Source: Symbiodinium natans (taxonomy: Eukaryota > Sar > Dinophyceae > Suessiales > Symbiodiniaceae). From it: a stretch of 64,000 nucleotides of DNA. Both the position numbers and the translations under genes were made by a program. The DNA lies in the NCBI GenBank assembly GCA_905221605.1, contig CAJNDS010001680.1, positions 591,001 to 655,000 on the forward strand, given 5' to 3'. Under the pieces are notes generated by a model. The model was not told where the DNA came from. It worked only from the letters and a program-made list of their open reading frames with translations, and ran no database searches. Within the stretch, counting starts at the first letter, position 1; each line of letters opens with the position of its first letter. Shown here one piece after another: positions 42,129-52,288 of the stretch.

Positions 42129-42666
42129 TGATGCTGCGGCCGATAAGGACGGCCACGACGAGGTGCTCTCCGACGCAGTCACCCTGCTTAGGTTTTGGGT
42201 CCCTATACCCCCCCGCCTAGGCCCTTGGGACATTTTTTCATATTTTGCCCTACTGTTGGGTTTAAGAGGCTCATATTCAGGATTATATTTTCCCTATTAT
42301 TGGGTTGAAGAAGATCATCTTAAGGAATACATTTTCCCTGTTATTGGGTTTAAGAGGATCATCTTCAGGAATATTTTTCAGACGCTTTTAAGGTCCATCC
42401 GAGAGCCCCTATAGATATTTTTCGTAGAAGGCTCGGAAGCAGACGGGGTCCTTCTTTACTTTCATTTGAGGTTGTGTGGGGTGGGTTTAGGGTTTAGGGT
42501 TTAGGGTTTAGGGTTTAGAGTTTAGGGTTTAGGGTTTAGGGTTTAGGGTTAAGGGTTTAGGGGTGGGCGTTGGGCAGAGGGTAATTTCCCAACCTTAAAC
42601 AAGGGACGTTCTTCCACCAGGTTACCCAATGAAGTATATCAAGGGTACATGAAGCCCAAATTCTAG
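42129..42666 (+). CDS. Three exon-like islands, acidic/basic gene end
   Basis: 42129-42191 reads DAAADKDGHDEVLSDAVTLL (donor TTAG|GTTTTGG). 42428-42470 reads in phase RLGSRRGPSLLSFE (donor GAG|GTTGTG), or in another frame KARKQTGSFFTFI with TGA. 42621-42666 (acceptor TTCCACCAG) reads LPNEVYQGYMKPKF, TAG 42664-42666. The first intron carries four partial copies of the TTGGGTTTAAGAGGATCAT repeat. Unknown protein. Confidence 0.4.
42225..42410. repeat. Partial tandem of the dispersed TTGGGTTTAAGA repeat
   Basis: TATTGGGTTTAAGAGG-type cores recur at about 42251, 42295 and 42339 with 44-bp spacing, then the usual CAGGAATATTTTTCAGACG tail. Elsewhere the repeat is single-copy. Confidence 0.7.
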
Positions 42667-43248
42667 GGTAAACCCGAAACATTGATCCCATATTGCGTTG
42701 AAACCTGCTCATGTTGTAGGGTTTAGGTCGCGGGTCAAAGGCTAAGCAGGGTTTATGGTTTAGAGCTTGGGGTTTGGGGTCTAGATTTTGGAGTTTGGGT
42801 TCTAAGGTGTCTTATAACCTTCAAGCATCGCAAGGTTCGAGCTCCTACACTACCCTAAGAACCCCAAAGCTACTTTTCTTGGGGGCTATGGCTTTGAAGC
42901 CCCTTCATCGGTTTCTTGTGGGGCTGTGGCTTTGAAGCCCCTTCATCCAGATTATTGGGTTTTGTTACGGTATTTATGCGTCATTTAACCTACTCTTATC
43001 CGACGAGCTCTTGCTGACCGTTTTGAACATATCGGTTTCAAAGCAAAAAACCCCTAAACCCTAGCCCCAAACCCTAAAACCCCTAAACCCTAAGCCCTCA
43101 ACCCTCAACCCGAACCCCTAAACCCTAAACCCTAAACCCTAAACCCTAAACCCTAAACCCTAAACCCTAAACCCTAAACCCTAAACCCTAAACCCTAAAC
43201 CCTAGACAACCCGAAGCCCTAAGCCCTAAACCATAACTAACTAAACAG

Positions 43249-43305
43249 GCCGAACAGCCGGAGCAGCCTGAGCAGCCGGAGCAGCCCGAGGAGAAGGCGG
43301 CCTAG
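43249..43305 (+). CDS. Terminal exon of the Q/P/E-rich family
   Basis: Acceptor [28 protein letters not shown] then TAG 43303-43305, which overlaps the start of a TTTAGGG array. Same repeat as exon D. Likely C terminus of unit 3 or of the whole array. Confidence 0.55.
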   Translation, partial: AEQPEQPEQPEQPEEKAA

Positions 43306-43412
43306 GGTTTAGGGTTTAGGGTTTAGGGTTTAGGGTTTAGGGTTTAGGGTTTAGGGTTTAGGGTTTAGGGTTTAGGGTTTAGGGTTTAGGGTTTAGGGTT
43401 TAGGGTTTAGGG
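43303..43412. repeat. TTTAGGG array
   Basis: About 15 nearly perfect units directly after the stop codon of the preceding exon. Confidence 0.95.
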
Positions 43413-43536
43413 CAACCCTAAAGCCTAGAGGGTCTTGAAACCCTCATCAGCCCTCCACGGCTTTAGAAAGCCCTCGCGTTGCCTGAACCCTACGCCCCAG
43501 ACCCACACTAAAGCCCCGAACGCCTACGACTGGTTG

Positions 43537-43628
43537 GTTCTTGGTAGGGAATGAGGGAATGAACTACCCTATATTATCCCTTAAAGGATATACACAGGGC
43601 TCTATTTCCCTCATTTCCTACTAAGAAC
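43537..43628. mobile_element. MITE, GTTCTTGGTAGGGAATGAGG family
   Basis: Left GTTCTTGGTAGGGAATGAGG, right CCCTCATTTCCTACTAAGAAC; about 24-bp imperfect inverted ends in 92 bp. Only copy seen. Confidence 0.75.
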
Positions 43629-43739
43629 TGGGGGGGGGTAGAGATCTCCGGGGCATACGTCATAATTACCCTACATACCCCAAAAAGCCCGTACTAGGAG
43701 GTGTACCTTAGAACCAGTGTGTATCTGTACTTATGTCAG

Positions 43740-45199
43740 GCCTCATGTGGGAGAGGTCTAGATGCCGCCGCTGTGTTGTCATATTCTGATGTGCTGTAAG
43801 AAAGCTCTGCGTCCAGTCCTAACCCATACATATTCCGCGGACTCCCCTAACTAACCCTAAGCCCTATAGACCCCAAACCCCGTGACCCCGAACCCCTGAA
43901 CCCAAACCCCCTAACCCCCAAACCCTGAATCCCAAACCCTAAGCCCTAAACTTTAAAGCCCTGAACCGCAAACACTAATTAAACCCCAATCCACGAGGGG
44001 TACCGCTTAGAGCCTAGGCCCTCGGGGCTTGCAAGCATCCCCTGCGTCCCTGAAGCCTGACCCACCTTCCGGGGTACTCCTTTCATTTGGGGTTTCTAGG
44101 GCTTAGGGTTTAGGGTTTATAGGGTTTATAGGGTTTCTAGGGTTTATAGGGTTTATAAGGTGTATAGGGTTTATAGGGTTTATTTAGGGTTGTGGAGGAC
44201 TGGCAGAAGTACGTTCCGCAGATCGGGCGCCAGTATGCCAAGAAGAGCAGGGAGCCCCATTTCGCACAGCACCCGGGTTAGGTATGAAGTGTTGGGTTTG
44301 GGTTTAGGGTTTAGGGTTTAGGGTTTAGGGTTAGGGTTAGGGATTAGGGATTAGGGATTAGGGTTTAGGGTTTAGGGTTTAGGGTTTGGGGCTTAATTTG
44401 GGTTTAGGGTTTAGGGCGTGGCCTCTGCACCCCATGAAAGCCTCCCTTAAGCAAGCACCGGAAAAGCCCCGAACCCTAAACCCTAAACCCTAAACCCTAA
44501 ACCCTAAACCCTAAACCCTCCCGGAGCCCTCGTTTGCTTTCTCCATGAACACCAAGACAAACGTCGTTTAGCATGCCTCGCAGCCGTAATCCTTGCAATT
44601 AAGCCCTGTAAGCCTTAGACCCTAAGCTCTGAACCCAGCAGAAGGGCCCCCTTAACGTAAAACAGAGGCGCCTTTATGTAGACTGTTGCAACAAGAGAAA
44701 TTTCCTAGCATGTAGCACAACCCTAAACCCTCACCCTTCACCCCTTTAAAGTCTCAAAGCCCAAACCCCTGAACCTGAGAAGGAGCTCCATGGCGGCGCT
44801 CTTAAGTTCGGGGTTATGTTTAGGGTTGAGGGTTGAGGGTTTAGGGTTTAGGATTTAGGGTTTAGGGTTTAGGGTTTAATTGGGGCTTAGGGGTTTGGGG
44901 AGCTCCTAAACCTTGAGCCCTAAACCCTGAGCCACTTCTGCAGAGGTGACGATGCCAAGGACCGAGCTTCTGTGCGGGTTTAGGGTTTAGGGTTTAGGGT
45001 TTAGGGTTTAGGGTTTCTGGTTTAGGGTGTAGGGTTCTTATTATAACCCTATCAGGGTACTTGAGGGGCTTATGTGCGGGTTATACTTGCATTTGTTATG
45101 GTTTACTAAGCACCCTGCACCTCCAAGTAGAACCCTAAACTCTAGGAGAAGGAGGCCAAGAGCAAGGATGACGCCCACAAGAAGGACAAGGCCAGCTGA
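43740..45199 (+). CDS. Four-exon gene end with DWQKYVP exon and basic tail
   Basis: Exons 43740-43795 (ASCGRGLDAAAVLSYSDV, consensus-like donor GTAAGA), 44198-44276 (DWQKYVPQIGRQYAKKSREP, then HFAQHP), 44946-44977 (DDAKDRASVR) and 45146-45199 (EKEAKSKDDAHKKDKAS, TGA 45197-45199). The last three join in phase. The second has the same length (79 nt) and motif as exon B of unit 1, so this is a diverged relative of the tandem family with exon C followed by a Lys/Asp/Glu-rich end. The first does not match in phase, so an exon is missing. Function unknown. Confidence 0.6.
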
Positions 45200-45219
45200 G
45201 TTGTTGGTTTCATGGTTCC

Positions 45220-45515
45220 CCTAAACCCCAAGAACCCTAAGAACCCCAGGAACCCCAAGAACCCTAAAAACCCGAAGAACTGTAAGAGCCCTAAGAGCCC
45301 TAAGAACCCTAAGAACCCTAAAAACCCTAAAAACCCTAAGAACCCGAAGAACCCGAAGAACCCTAAGAACCCTAAGAACTCTAAGAACCCTAAGAACCCT
45401 AAGAACCCAAAAAACCCACAAACCCTAAGAACCCTAAGAACCCCAAGAATGCTAAGAAGCCTAAGAACCCCAAGAAGGCTAAGAACCCTAGAAGTAAAAG
45501 AATGCTAAGAACCCT
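45220..45515. repeat. CCCTAAGAA nonamer array
   Basis: About 30 units of a 9-bp repeat with C/T/A variants. The Lys-Asn-Pro frame (45212-45508) and its Leu/Arg antisense are repeat products. Confidence 0.9.
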
Positions 45516-46564
45516 AAACCCTTTCTGGGCTTGCGGGGTTTCGGGTTTTAGGGCTTTTAAGGGGGTAGAGTCGGCCTCTTAGCTTGCAGAGTAGGGAGCG
45601 CGGAGTTCATGGGGGTCCCTATGCAACACGTTTTAAGGGGAGGGTTTAGGGTTTAGGGTTTAGGGTTTAGGGTTTAGGGATTCCCTAGCTCCCTCATGGT
45701 TTCCTTTGTTAAGAGTTTGTTGAGTCGGGTTCAGGAACCTTACACTCGAAACTCGAAAGCCGAGCCCTAAACCCTTGAACCCTTGAACCCTGCAACCCCC
45801 CAGCCCTCCTGCGGTCCCCCCCTCCCCCACAGGGTCTAGGGTTTAGGGTTTAGGGTTTAGGGTTTAGGGTTCAAGGTTTAGGGTTTAGGGTTTAGGGTTT
45901 AGGGTTTAGCGTTTAGGGCTCCTCCCTTTTCCCCTTTCAAGCCCCTTAGTTTTCTCAGGGTTCAGGATTTAGGATTTAGGGCTTGTGGCCTCGGACCCTA
46001 CCTTGACCTCCTCCAAATTCCCATGACTCTTGGTTGCTCGTGGTTTTGGCAGAGAAAACGAGAGCCGTAAACCTTGAAAGCCAAACCCGCAAAACTTAAA
46101 ACCTGTTGACCCTAAACCCCTAACCCCCGACCTGCCTAAAACCCCTCAAGCCTCCCCCGAGGGTTTAGGGTTTAGGGTTTAGGGTTTAGGGTTTAGGGTT
46201 CAGGGTTCAGGGTTCAGGGTTCAGGGTTTAGGGTTTAGGGTCTCCCCACCGAAAAAAAACCAAAAGAAAATCCAGGCCCCGGCCATGTTCTTGGCACATC
46301 CGCTGCAGGGGGGCCCGGGTTGGACCCGAAACCCGAAACCCGAAACCCGAAACCCTAAACCCTAAACCCTAAACCCTAAACCCTAAACCCTAAACCCTAA
46401 ACCCTAAACCCTAAACCCTACAAAGGGTTTAGGGTTTAGGGTTTAGGGTAACTGTACTCATAACTGTACTTAGAACCATATTCGTGGCTTTAGAAGTACA
46501 GCTATAACTGGTTTATAAGTACCATGAACCTCCAAGCAAGGTTTTTGGTTTTGGGTTTCTCGGA

Positions 46565-46687
46565 GACTCTAAGGGTAGTTACATGATCTCTTGGTATGGT
46601 CTCTTACCCCCTTTAACGGGTTGTGATGTATGGGCCCTTGGGTTGTATAGGGTAGATTAAGGGACCATGTAACTACCCTAAGAGAGA
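46565..46687. mobile_element. MITE, CTAAGGGTAGTTACATG family
   Basis: Left GACTCTAAGGGTAGTTACAT, right ATGTAACTACCCTAAGAGAG; inverted ends about 27 bp with a few mismatches. It ends about 13 bp before the exon at 46701. Confidence 0.75.
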
Positions 46688-46700
46688 CGACATGTTTCAG

Positions 46701-46939
46701 CGCAAGCATCCAGGACGACTTTTAGATCGCCAATCCCGGCACTTTCAGAATGCCTCAACCGAACCTGAAACCCAATGGTCAACGGAATCTCAGGAATCTT
46801 AGGGATACTTGGGGACAATTTTTAAATTTCTGGGCACCCTAGTTTCTAAGAAAACGCCTCAATTATACTTTGTGTTTGGGTTCCAAGTTCAATATAGGAG
46901 TGTGCTCTAAATTCTAGTGGTCTTGGGAGTGGGAGGTGA
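46701..46939 (+). CDS. Two-exon gene end with introner B intron
   Basis: Exon 46701-46793 (acceptor ACATGTTTCAG) reads RKHPGRLLDRQSRHFQNAST, EPETQWSTESQ in phase 0. The intron 46794-46897 is an introner. Exon 46898-46939 reads ECALNSSGLGSGR, TGA 46937-46939. Read without splicing, the frame stops at TAG 46800-46802, so the intron reading is needed. Start unknown; family unknown. Confidence 0.6.
46794..46897 (+). mobile_element. Introner B, copy 3
   Basis: CTTAGGGATACTTGGGGACA... to ...CCAAGTTCAATATAG, with GAAT before and GAGT after. GA donor from the left flank, AG from the element, length 104 nt, like copy 1. Confidence 0.85.
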
Positions 46940-47150
46940 GCTTTGGCATGGGATTAGGTTTAGGGTTTAGGGTTTAGGGTTGAGGGTTGAGGGTTTAGGG
47001 TTTAGGGTTTAGGGTTTAGGGAGGATGAGTCTTTAGGCCAACGAACACGCTTGGAGCCCCAAAAGCCCTGCTGCGCAAAGACTAGGGCTGAGCCGGGGTT
47101 GACGGCCAGGTTCCAAACCCTAAACCCTAAACCCTAAACCCTAAACCCAG

Positions 47151-47208
47151 GGGCTTCGCGGGCGAGCAGCCGCAAGAGAAGCCTCAGCCGCAGCAGCTTC
47201 TGGACTGA
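47151..47208 (+). CDS. C-terminal exon, Q/P/E-rich
   Basis: Acceptor AAACCCAG; GFAGEQPQEKPQPQQLLD, TGA 47206-47208. Similar composition to exon D of the tandem units. CCCTAAA upstream. Confidence 0.5.
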
Positions 47209-47506
47209 TTTCGAGGGCTCAAGAGGAGGGGTTTAGGGTTTAGGGTTTAGGGTTTAGGGTTTAGGGTTTAGGGTCTAGGGTTGAGGGTTGAGGGTTTAGG
47301 GTTTAGGGTTGAGGTTACGGTTAAAGTTTATGGAGTCAGGGGCTTGCAATCTACCTGGCACCTACAGCCTATTTTCTTGTTATGATACTCTAGAGCCCCT
47401 CATCGCATTCTTGGGTAGCTTACAAACGAGTAGGCTTTGGGCTAGGGTTTGCCTGAGCCCTAAACCCTCAACCTTCTTAAGGCAAGGTTTTACGTCTTAC
47501 CAATAA

Positions 47507-47756
47507 TTGGACCGTCCGCCCCATCTTTGCCGGCGCTTGTCTTGGCCTGTTTGGGATTTAGAGATTCAGTCTGACACATTTGCAGAAGAAGTTCTTCTCC
47601 CTTCTCCAGAAATGAAAGTGTTCTGCCCTAGGGCTCCAAGTCTACAAACACTACCTACCTACTTTGGTGGAGGGATACGCTCGAGTGAGGAGTATACCAT
47701 ATCAGAGATTCCGCCGAAAGGGCCCGTCCTTCTAATGAACCATCTGCTTAAGAACC
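47507..47756 (+). CDS. Doubtful exon, unique sequence
   Basis: An open frame with ordinary composition: WDLEIQSDTFAEEVLLPSPE, MKVFCPRAPSLQTLPTYFGG, GIRSSEEYTISEIPPKGPVL. No ATG and no clear splice sites; a MITE starts at 47745. It may be a genuine exon or a relic. Confidence 0.35.
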
Positions 47757-47839
47757 CCCCCCCCAAAAAAAAAATGAACAATCCCTTACCCTTATAAGGA
47801 AGAACATGTTTGTTGTTTTGGGTGGGGGGTTCTTAAGCA
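47745..47839. mobile_element. MITE, TGCTTAAGAACCCCCC family
   Basis: TGCTTAAGAACCCCCCCCCC and GGTGGGGGGTTCTTAAGCA are inverted ends; 95 bp. A single end-like piece TTTGCTTAAGAACCC is at about 33896. Confidence 0.75.
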
Positions 47840-47994
47840 AATAGTAGTACCCTAAGCCCTAAACCCTAAACCCTAAACCCTAAACCCTAAACCCTAAACC
47901 CTAAACCCTAAACCCTAAACCCTAAACCCTAAACCCTAAACCCTAAACCCTAAACCCTGACCCCCCTAACAATCTGGTCGGGCTTTTGGCCGAG

Positions 47995-48765
47995 AGCCAC
48001 GTCGAGGCCCGAGTAGGATTCCGGTTGGCCTTATCCGGGTTTAGGGCTTAGGGCTTAGGGCTTAGGGCTTAGGGTTTAGGGTTTAGGGTTTAGGGTTTAG
48101 GGTTTAGGGTTTAGGGTTTAGGGTTTAGGGTCTGGGGTGGGAGGGGGGAGGGAAGACTTAGGGGGCCTTAGGCTTTCGGAGCTTGGGGTTTGCTGGGATT
48201 CAGGTCAAGCGCCCGTTTAAGAGGGGTTAGTTACCCTAAACCCCAAACCCCAAACCCTAAACCCCAAACCCTAAACCCCAAACCCCAAACCCCAAACCCT
48301 AAACCCTAAACCCTAAACCCTAAACCCTAAACCCTAAACCCTAAACCACGAGTCGCAGAAGATCGCGGATCTGAGGCCCCAGCAGCCACAGCAGAAGGAG
48401 CAGAAGGAGATCAAGGACCAACGGGTTCTAGGGCTTAGGAGTTGGGGATTAGGGTTTAGGGTTGAGGGTTGAGGGTTGAGGGTTTAGGGTTTAGGGTTGA
48501 GGGTTGAGGGTTGAGGGTTGAGGGTTTAGGGTTTAGGGTTTAGGACCCTACATAGTTTCATGGCACATGGCGCTGAGGGATTGGATTCTTCCCAACCCTA
48601 AACCCTAACCCCTGACCCCTGACCCCTGAACCCTAAACCCTAAACCCTAAACCCCCTAGAAACCCTCCTGGTCCAGGATTGGGACAAGTTCCTCCCTGGC
48701 TTTGTGAACAACTTCGCCAAGGGCTACCTCCACAAGAGTCGGGGACTAATCTTGGCATCCCAGTG
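47995..48765 (+). CDS. Three exon-like islands, relatives of the DWxxYVP family
   Basis: 47995-48038 (SHVEARVGFRLALS), 48359-48424 (KIADLRPQQPQQKEQKEIKD, then QR; phase 0-0), 48677-48765 (DWDKFLPGFVNNFAKGYLHK, then SRGLILASQ; donor TG|GTTTAGGG). The third matches exon B (D-W-x-x-Y/F-V/L-P ... A-x-x-x-x-K-S-R-G). TTTAGGG arrays lie in every intron. Probably a diverged member of the tandem family, perhaps ending at 50961-51017. Confidence 0.5.
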
Positions 48766-49528
48766 GTTTAGGGTTTAGGGTTATTTGTTTAGTCCTATAC
48801 AGGGTTTGTCGATTTCTGAAAATGGGGGGCGGGGGGGGGGGGGGGGGGGGGGGGTTGCATGCCCAACGCGCGATAACCATGGTATTTGCAGTGTTTTCTG
48901 CACCTCTTGCAGGTGCTGCTTCTCGCGACAGTGCCTGGAATGTGTCCGTTTGCCTGTGTTTGTGCGTGTCAACAAGCGAAACTCACGGTGTTTACTGTGT
49001 TTTTGCTGGTTTTAACAAGGCCCGTTGTTCCACGAGGTCCGTTTGGGTTCGTTGCCGTTTTTTGCTGCTCCGTCTCAACGGGCCCTGGAAGGCACGCTAC
49101 GTTTGGAACATGGAGGTGGGGAGGGTGGGGGGGGGGGGGTGGGGTGGGGGGGTGCTTATGTGTGGAACAGACGAATCACATGCCATTTACATGGTTTAAG
49201 GTGCTTCATCGTCGATTGCCCCGAGCATCCATGCCGGTCCTACTAGTGGCTTTTTCCGGATGAAGCCACTGCTTTGGCCAGCACTTGCAGGTTCTGCGTT
49301 TGGGTTTGAAGCTACCCCTCAAATCAAAACCCCTTGATGACAGTGAAGTCACAGATCGCTCGTCACGTCCCGCTTCCTCTTGGTGTTTTTGCGGCCTAAA
49401 CCCTAAACCCTAAACCCTAAACCCTAAACCCTAAACCCTAAACCCTAAACCCTAACACCTTTTCTAGTCAAACCTTGACGTTCAAACACTCACGACCTCG
49501 GAGCTTGAACCTCCAGTCAGACCTTGAC
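48766..49528. other. Non-coding stretch with G runs
   Basis: G tracts at 48823-48854 and 49117-49151 with 250 bp of mixed-composition DNA between. All three plus frames are open over parts of it, with no splice-supported exon. CCCTAAA units at 49396-49455. Confidence 0.5.
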
Positions 49529-50193
49529 ATGTCAGCCGTCTTCGGGACTTTAGGGGTTTAGGGTTTAGGGTTTAGGGTTCAAGCCCTGTCAACCTTAACC
49601 TTCAAACCCAACCACCGCTTGAAAAACACGCAGCGCAAGGCCAAAGCCCAAAAGGCTGAACCCAAGCCTTCACCTCCATCCTCCCAAAACGTTAAGAAAC
49701 AAAACAACTTTTGGTTTTACACATGTTCGGTCTGTAACCTCGTTAAGCCCTGGGATGTCCCCCTATACGAACAGTTCTTAATGGGGATTGTAGTACCCCC
49801 TATTATAAACCCTATTTAAGCACTGTTAGTATAAGGGGGGACATCCCAACCTAAACCCCACACCCTCACAACGTCTTTCTCCGAGCCGAAGGTGAGGAGG
49901 CGACAAAGCAGCGTCTGGAGCGCCAGAAGGAGAAAGAGTTGCAAAGCCCCTTTACAGAGATAGAAGCCCTTAGACGGAGCTACGAAAGGGTTCGGGTTTA
50001 GGGTTCAGGATTTAGGTTTGAGGGTTCGCTGTGATATGGCGCAGAAGCTGTGAAGGTTGGGATGCAGACTAGCTTCGAAAGCTTCGTGACATGCGAAGAC
50101 TTTACGACCAGCTATGGCCCAATTGTGGAAGGCCATCTAACCTTTCATCCCACCCCGCACCGTCTCCGGCGCGGCCTCAGGACACACACATAA
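49529..50193 (+). CDS. Complete small gene model, four exons, one intron holding a MITE
   Basis: Exons 49529-49555 (MSAVFGTLG, donor GG|GTTTAGGG), 49634-49733 (RKAKAQKAEPKPSPPSSQNV, KKQNNFWFYTCSV; donor CT|GTAACC), 49886-49989 (EGEEATKQRLERQKEKELQS, PFTEIEALRRSYER) and 50068-50193 (TSFESFVTCEDFTTSYGPIV, EGHLTFHPTPHRLRRGLRTH, T, TAA). All phases agree, giving about 118 residues with a Lys-rich linker and a charged helix. The second intron contains a TTGGGATGT-family MITE (49750-49849) and little else. No family recognised. If the donor lies further on, a CxxC (TCSVCNLVKPWD) would be included. Confidence 0.55.
49750..49849. mobile_element. MITE, TTGGGATGT family, copy 3 (inside an intron)
   Basis: CTGGGATGTCCCCCTATACG at the left and TATAAGGGGGGACATCCCA at the right, inverted. 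The intron 49734-49885 adds only about 16 bp before and 36 bp after. Confidence 0.75.
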
Positions 50194-50960
50194 TATAGGC
50201 ATCCGAGGAATGACTAGTAGTATTCCCTTATGGTCCCTCTGTAAAGATACTAGAACAGCCCCCAAAACCCTGTTCTCAATACTATAGCAGCCCCCAAAAC
50301 CCCTGTTCTCAATATGAATGCCCCTATATGAAAACCTCTTGGGCTGCTTGGGCTTCTGGGGGTTGGATTGCTCGCCTGGTCAGCTGCGGGGCCTCTGGGG
50401 GGGGGTGGGCAGACGCTGCATGAAGAGGGCCTCATGTTTAGGTTCTGGTGAGCATCTATAATATGTAGGCTCCTTGGGAATACTGGGTGAGTGTACATGT
50501 AAAAACGTTACCAAGTAAATATACGTCAAAAACATATATATATATATATGTATGTACATATTTATATATTTTATAATATGTTTGGGGTGTCTTTTGGGGA
50601 CACGAGACAAAACGCTTTACTTCGCTTAGCCCCTCCCCTCCCCCCCCCCCCCACCCCTTCGCTTCCCAAAGTGGTTTTGCTTGATGGGGTTTTATAGGAG
50701 GGTGTGCTACGAGGTGTTGCAGGGTTCATTAGGGTTCATTGGAACCCAAAACCCTAGATCTTCGAAGCCGCAAACTGTCAACGTGACTAAATCCCCAAAG
50801 CCCTCAACTCTAAACCCCATAGCCCTTAAGTCTAAACCCTAAACCCTAAACCCTAAACCCAACCCTAAACCCAACCCTAAACCCTAAACCCTAAACTCTA
50901 AACCCTAAACCCTAAACCCTAAACCCCCCGAAGCAAAGATTCTTTGCGAGATGTCTCCAG
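50194..50960. other. Non-coding: TATAGGGGTC-family element and simple repeats
   Basis: 50194-50330 is a copy of the TATAGGGGTC family starting right after a stop codon. 50515-50580 is AT-rich with (AT)n; 50637-50652 is a C run. CCCTAAA units occur at 50829-50925. Confidence 0.6.
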
Positions 50961-51017
50961 GAGGAGGCCAAGGACAAAAAGGAGGACAAGAAGGAGGCGC
51001 GACCCAGACAACCCTAA
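50961..51017 (+). CDS. Lys/Glu-rich terminal exon
   Basis: Acceptor ATGTCTCCAG; EEAKDKKEDKKEARPRQP, TAA 51015-51017. Resembles the tail exon at 45146-45199 (EKEAKSKDDAHKKDKAS), so it probably ends another member of the same family. Confidence 0.45.
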   Translation, partial: EEAKDKKEDKKEARPRQP

Positions 51018-51729
51018 CCCTAAACCCTAAACCCTAAACCCAAATAGATAATATCCTGTAAGCAATTGTGCAAAGAAGTCCTCAATCTGGCATTCCCTAA
51101 ACTTCAATCCCCGAATCCTGAACCTTCAACCCTAAACCTTATGGCCTAAGGCTTATTTCTGGACAATGGGCTCTCCTTCCGAGTTAAGGTTAAACTCCTT
51201 AGTCAGGGGATATACCTTCATACGTACATTTTTCGAGATATTCCGTAGCACTTGCTAAGAAGCCCATTTATGTGATGCGTCCTTAAAATTAAAGACTCTC
51301 CTTCGTTGTCGGGTTTCTCGTGCTGACGGTTAGGATATGAAGTAGGGTTTGTTTTCCTTGTACCCCCCCCTCCAAAAGGACACCCAAGGTATGCACTCAC
51401 CAATATGAAAAAGGAACCAGGAACCTTATATACACTCACCAAAAACAGTAATAGAAACCCTACTTCATGTCATATAAGGGTGACGGTTCAGGGGCAAGTT
51501 GACGCTGCAAAGTTCGGAAGGGAGGGGGGGTTCAAAGAAGGGTTGGTAACCCAAGGTTCCCTAATACTCCCCACTACTCCCTAAGGCTCCCGAAGGTCTA
51601 GGTACCTACCCTGAACCCTGAACCCCAAACCCCAAACCCCAAACCCCAAACCCCAAACCCTAAACCCTAAACCCTAAACCCTAAACCCTAAACCCTCAAC
51701 CCTTCAATGCTCTGAATGCCTCCGTCCAG

Positions 51730-51772
51730 GCTGCTCCCGCCCTGCTGGCTGCCTCGCGCCGACCCCTGCAGG
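51730..51772 (+). CDS. Short Ala-rich exon-like island
   Basis: Acceptor TCCGTCCAG; AAPALLAASRRPLQ; donor AGG|GTTTGG. CCCTAAA upstream, TTTAGGG-type downstream. The stretch 51018-51729 holds a MITE-like block near 51495 and CCCCAAA/CCCTAAA arrays. Confidence 0.35.
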
Positions 51773-52288
51773 GTTTGGGGTTTAGGGGTTAGGGGTTTAG
51801 GGTTTAGGGTTTAGGGTTTAGGGTTTAGGGTTTAGGGTTTAGGACTAGGGTTTAGGGTTTAGGGTTTGGGGTTTAGGGATGTTTTGGTTTTGGGTGTTCG
51901 GGTTTTCGAGATTCTGAAGCCCTTGAATCCGAAGGGATACTCGGCGTCTGGGGTTTAGGGTTTGCAGTTATTTTTGCGGGGTTCAAACCCTAAACCCGAA
52001 ACCCTAAACCCTAAACCCTTAACCCTAAGATTCAGAGCTCAGGGTCCGAGGTTTAATGTAAGTAGGGCTGCACGGTTTGTAGGGATGTGGAGGGTTCGTT
52101 GCAGTGTTTGGAGCGGGGTTTGGGGTTTAGGGTTTAGGGCGAGTCTACAGGAATTTCATTTTGTTTTGAATTTGAATGGGGGGTCACAGATAAATTCCTA
52201 CCCCTTTTGGTTTGCAAAGAAGCAGGTCCATCTTTATACCGGCTTCAGCTGCAAACCCTAGTCTCGACTCAAGGGAGATCAGCGGGCG

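Noticed and set aside
45212-45508. Lys-Asn-Pro repeat protein
   Set aside because: A frame across the CCCTAAGAA array; the antisense is equally open.
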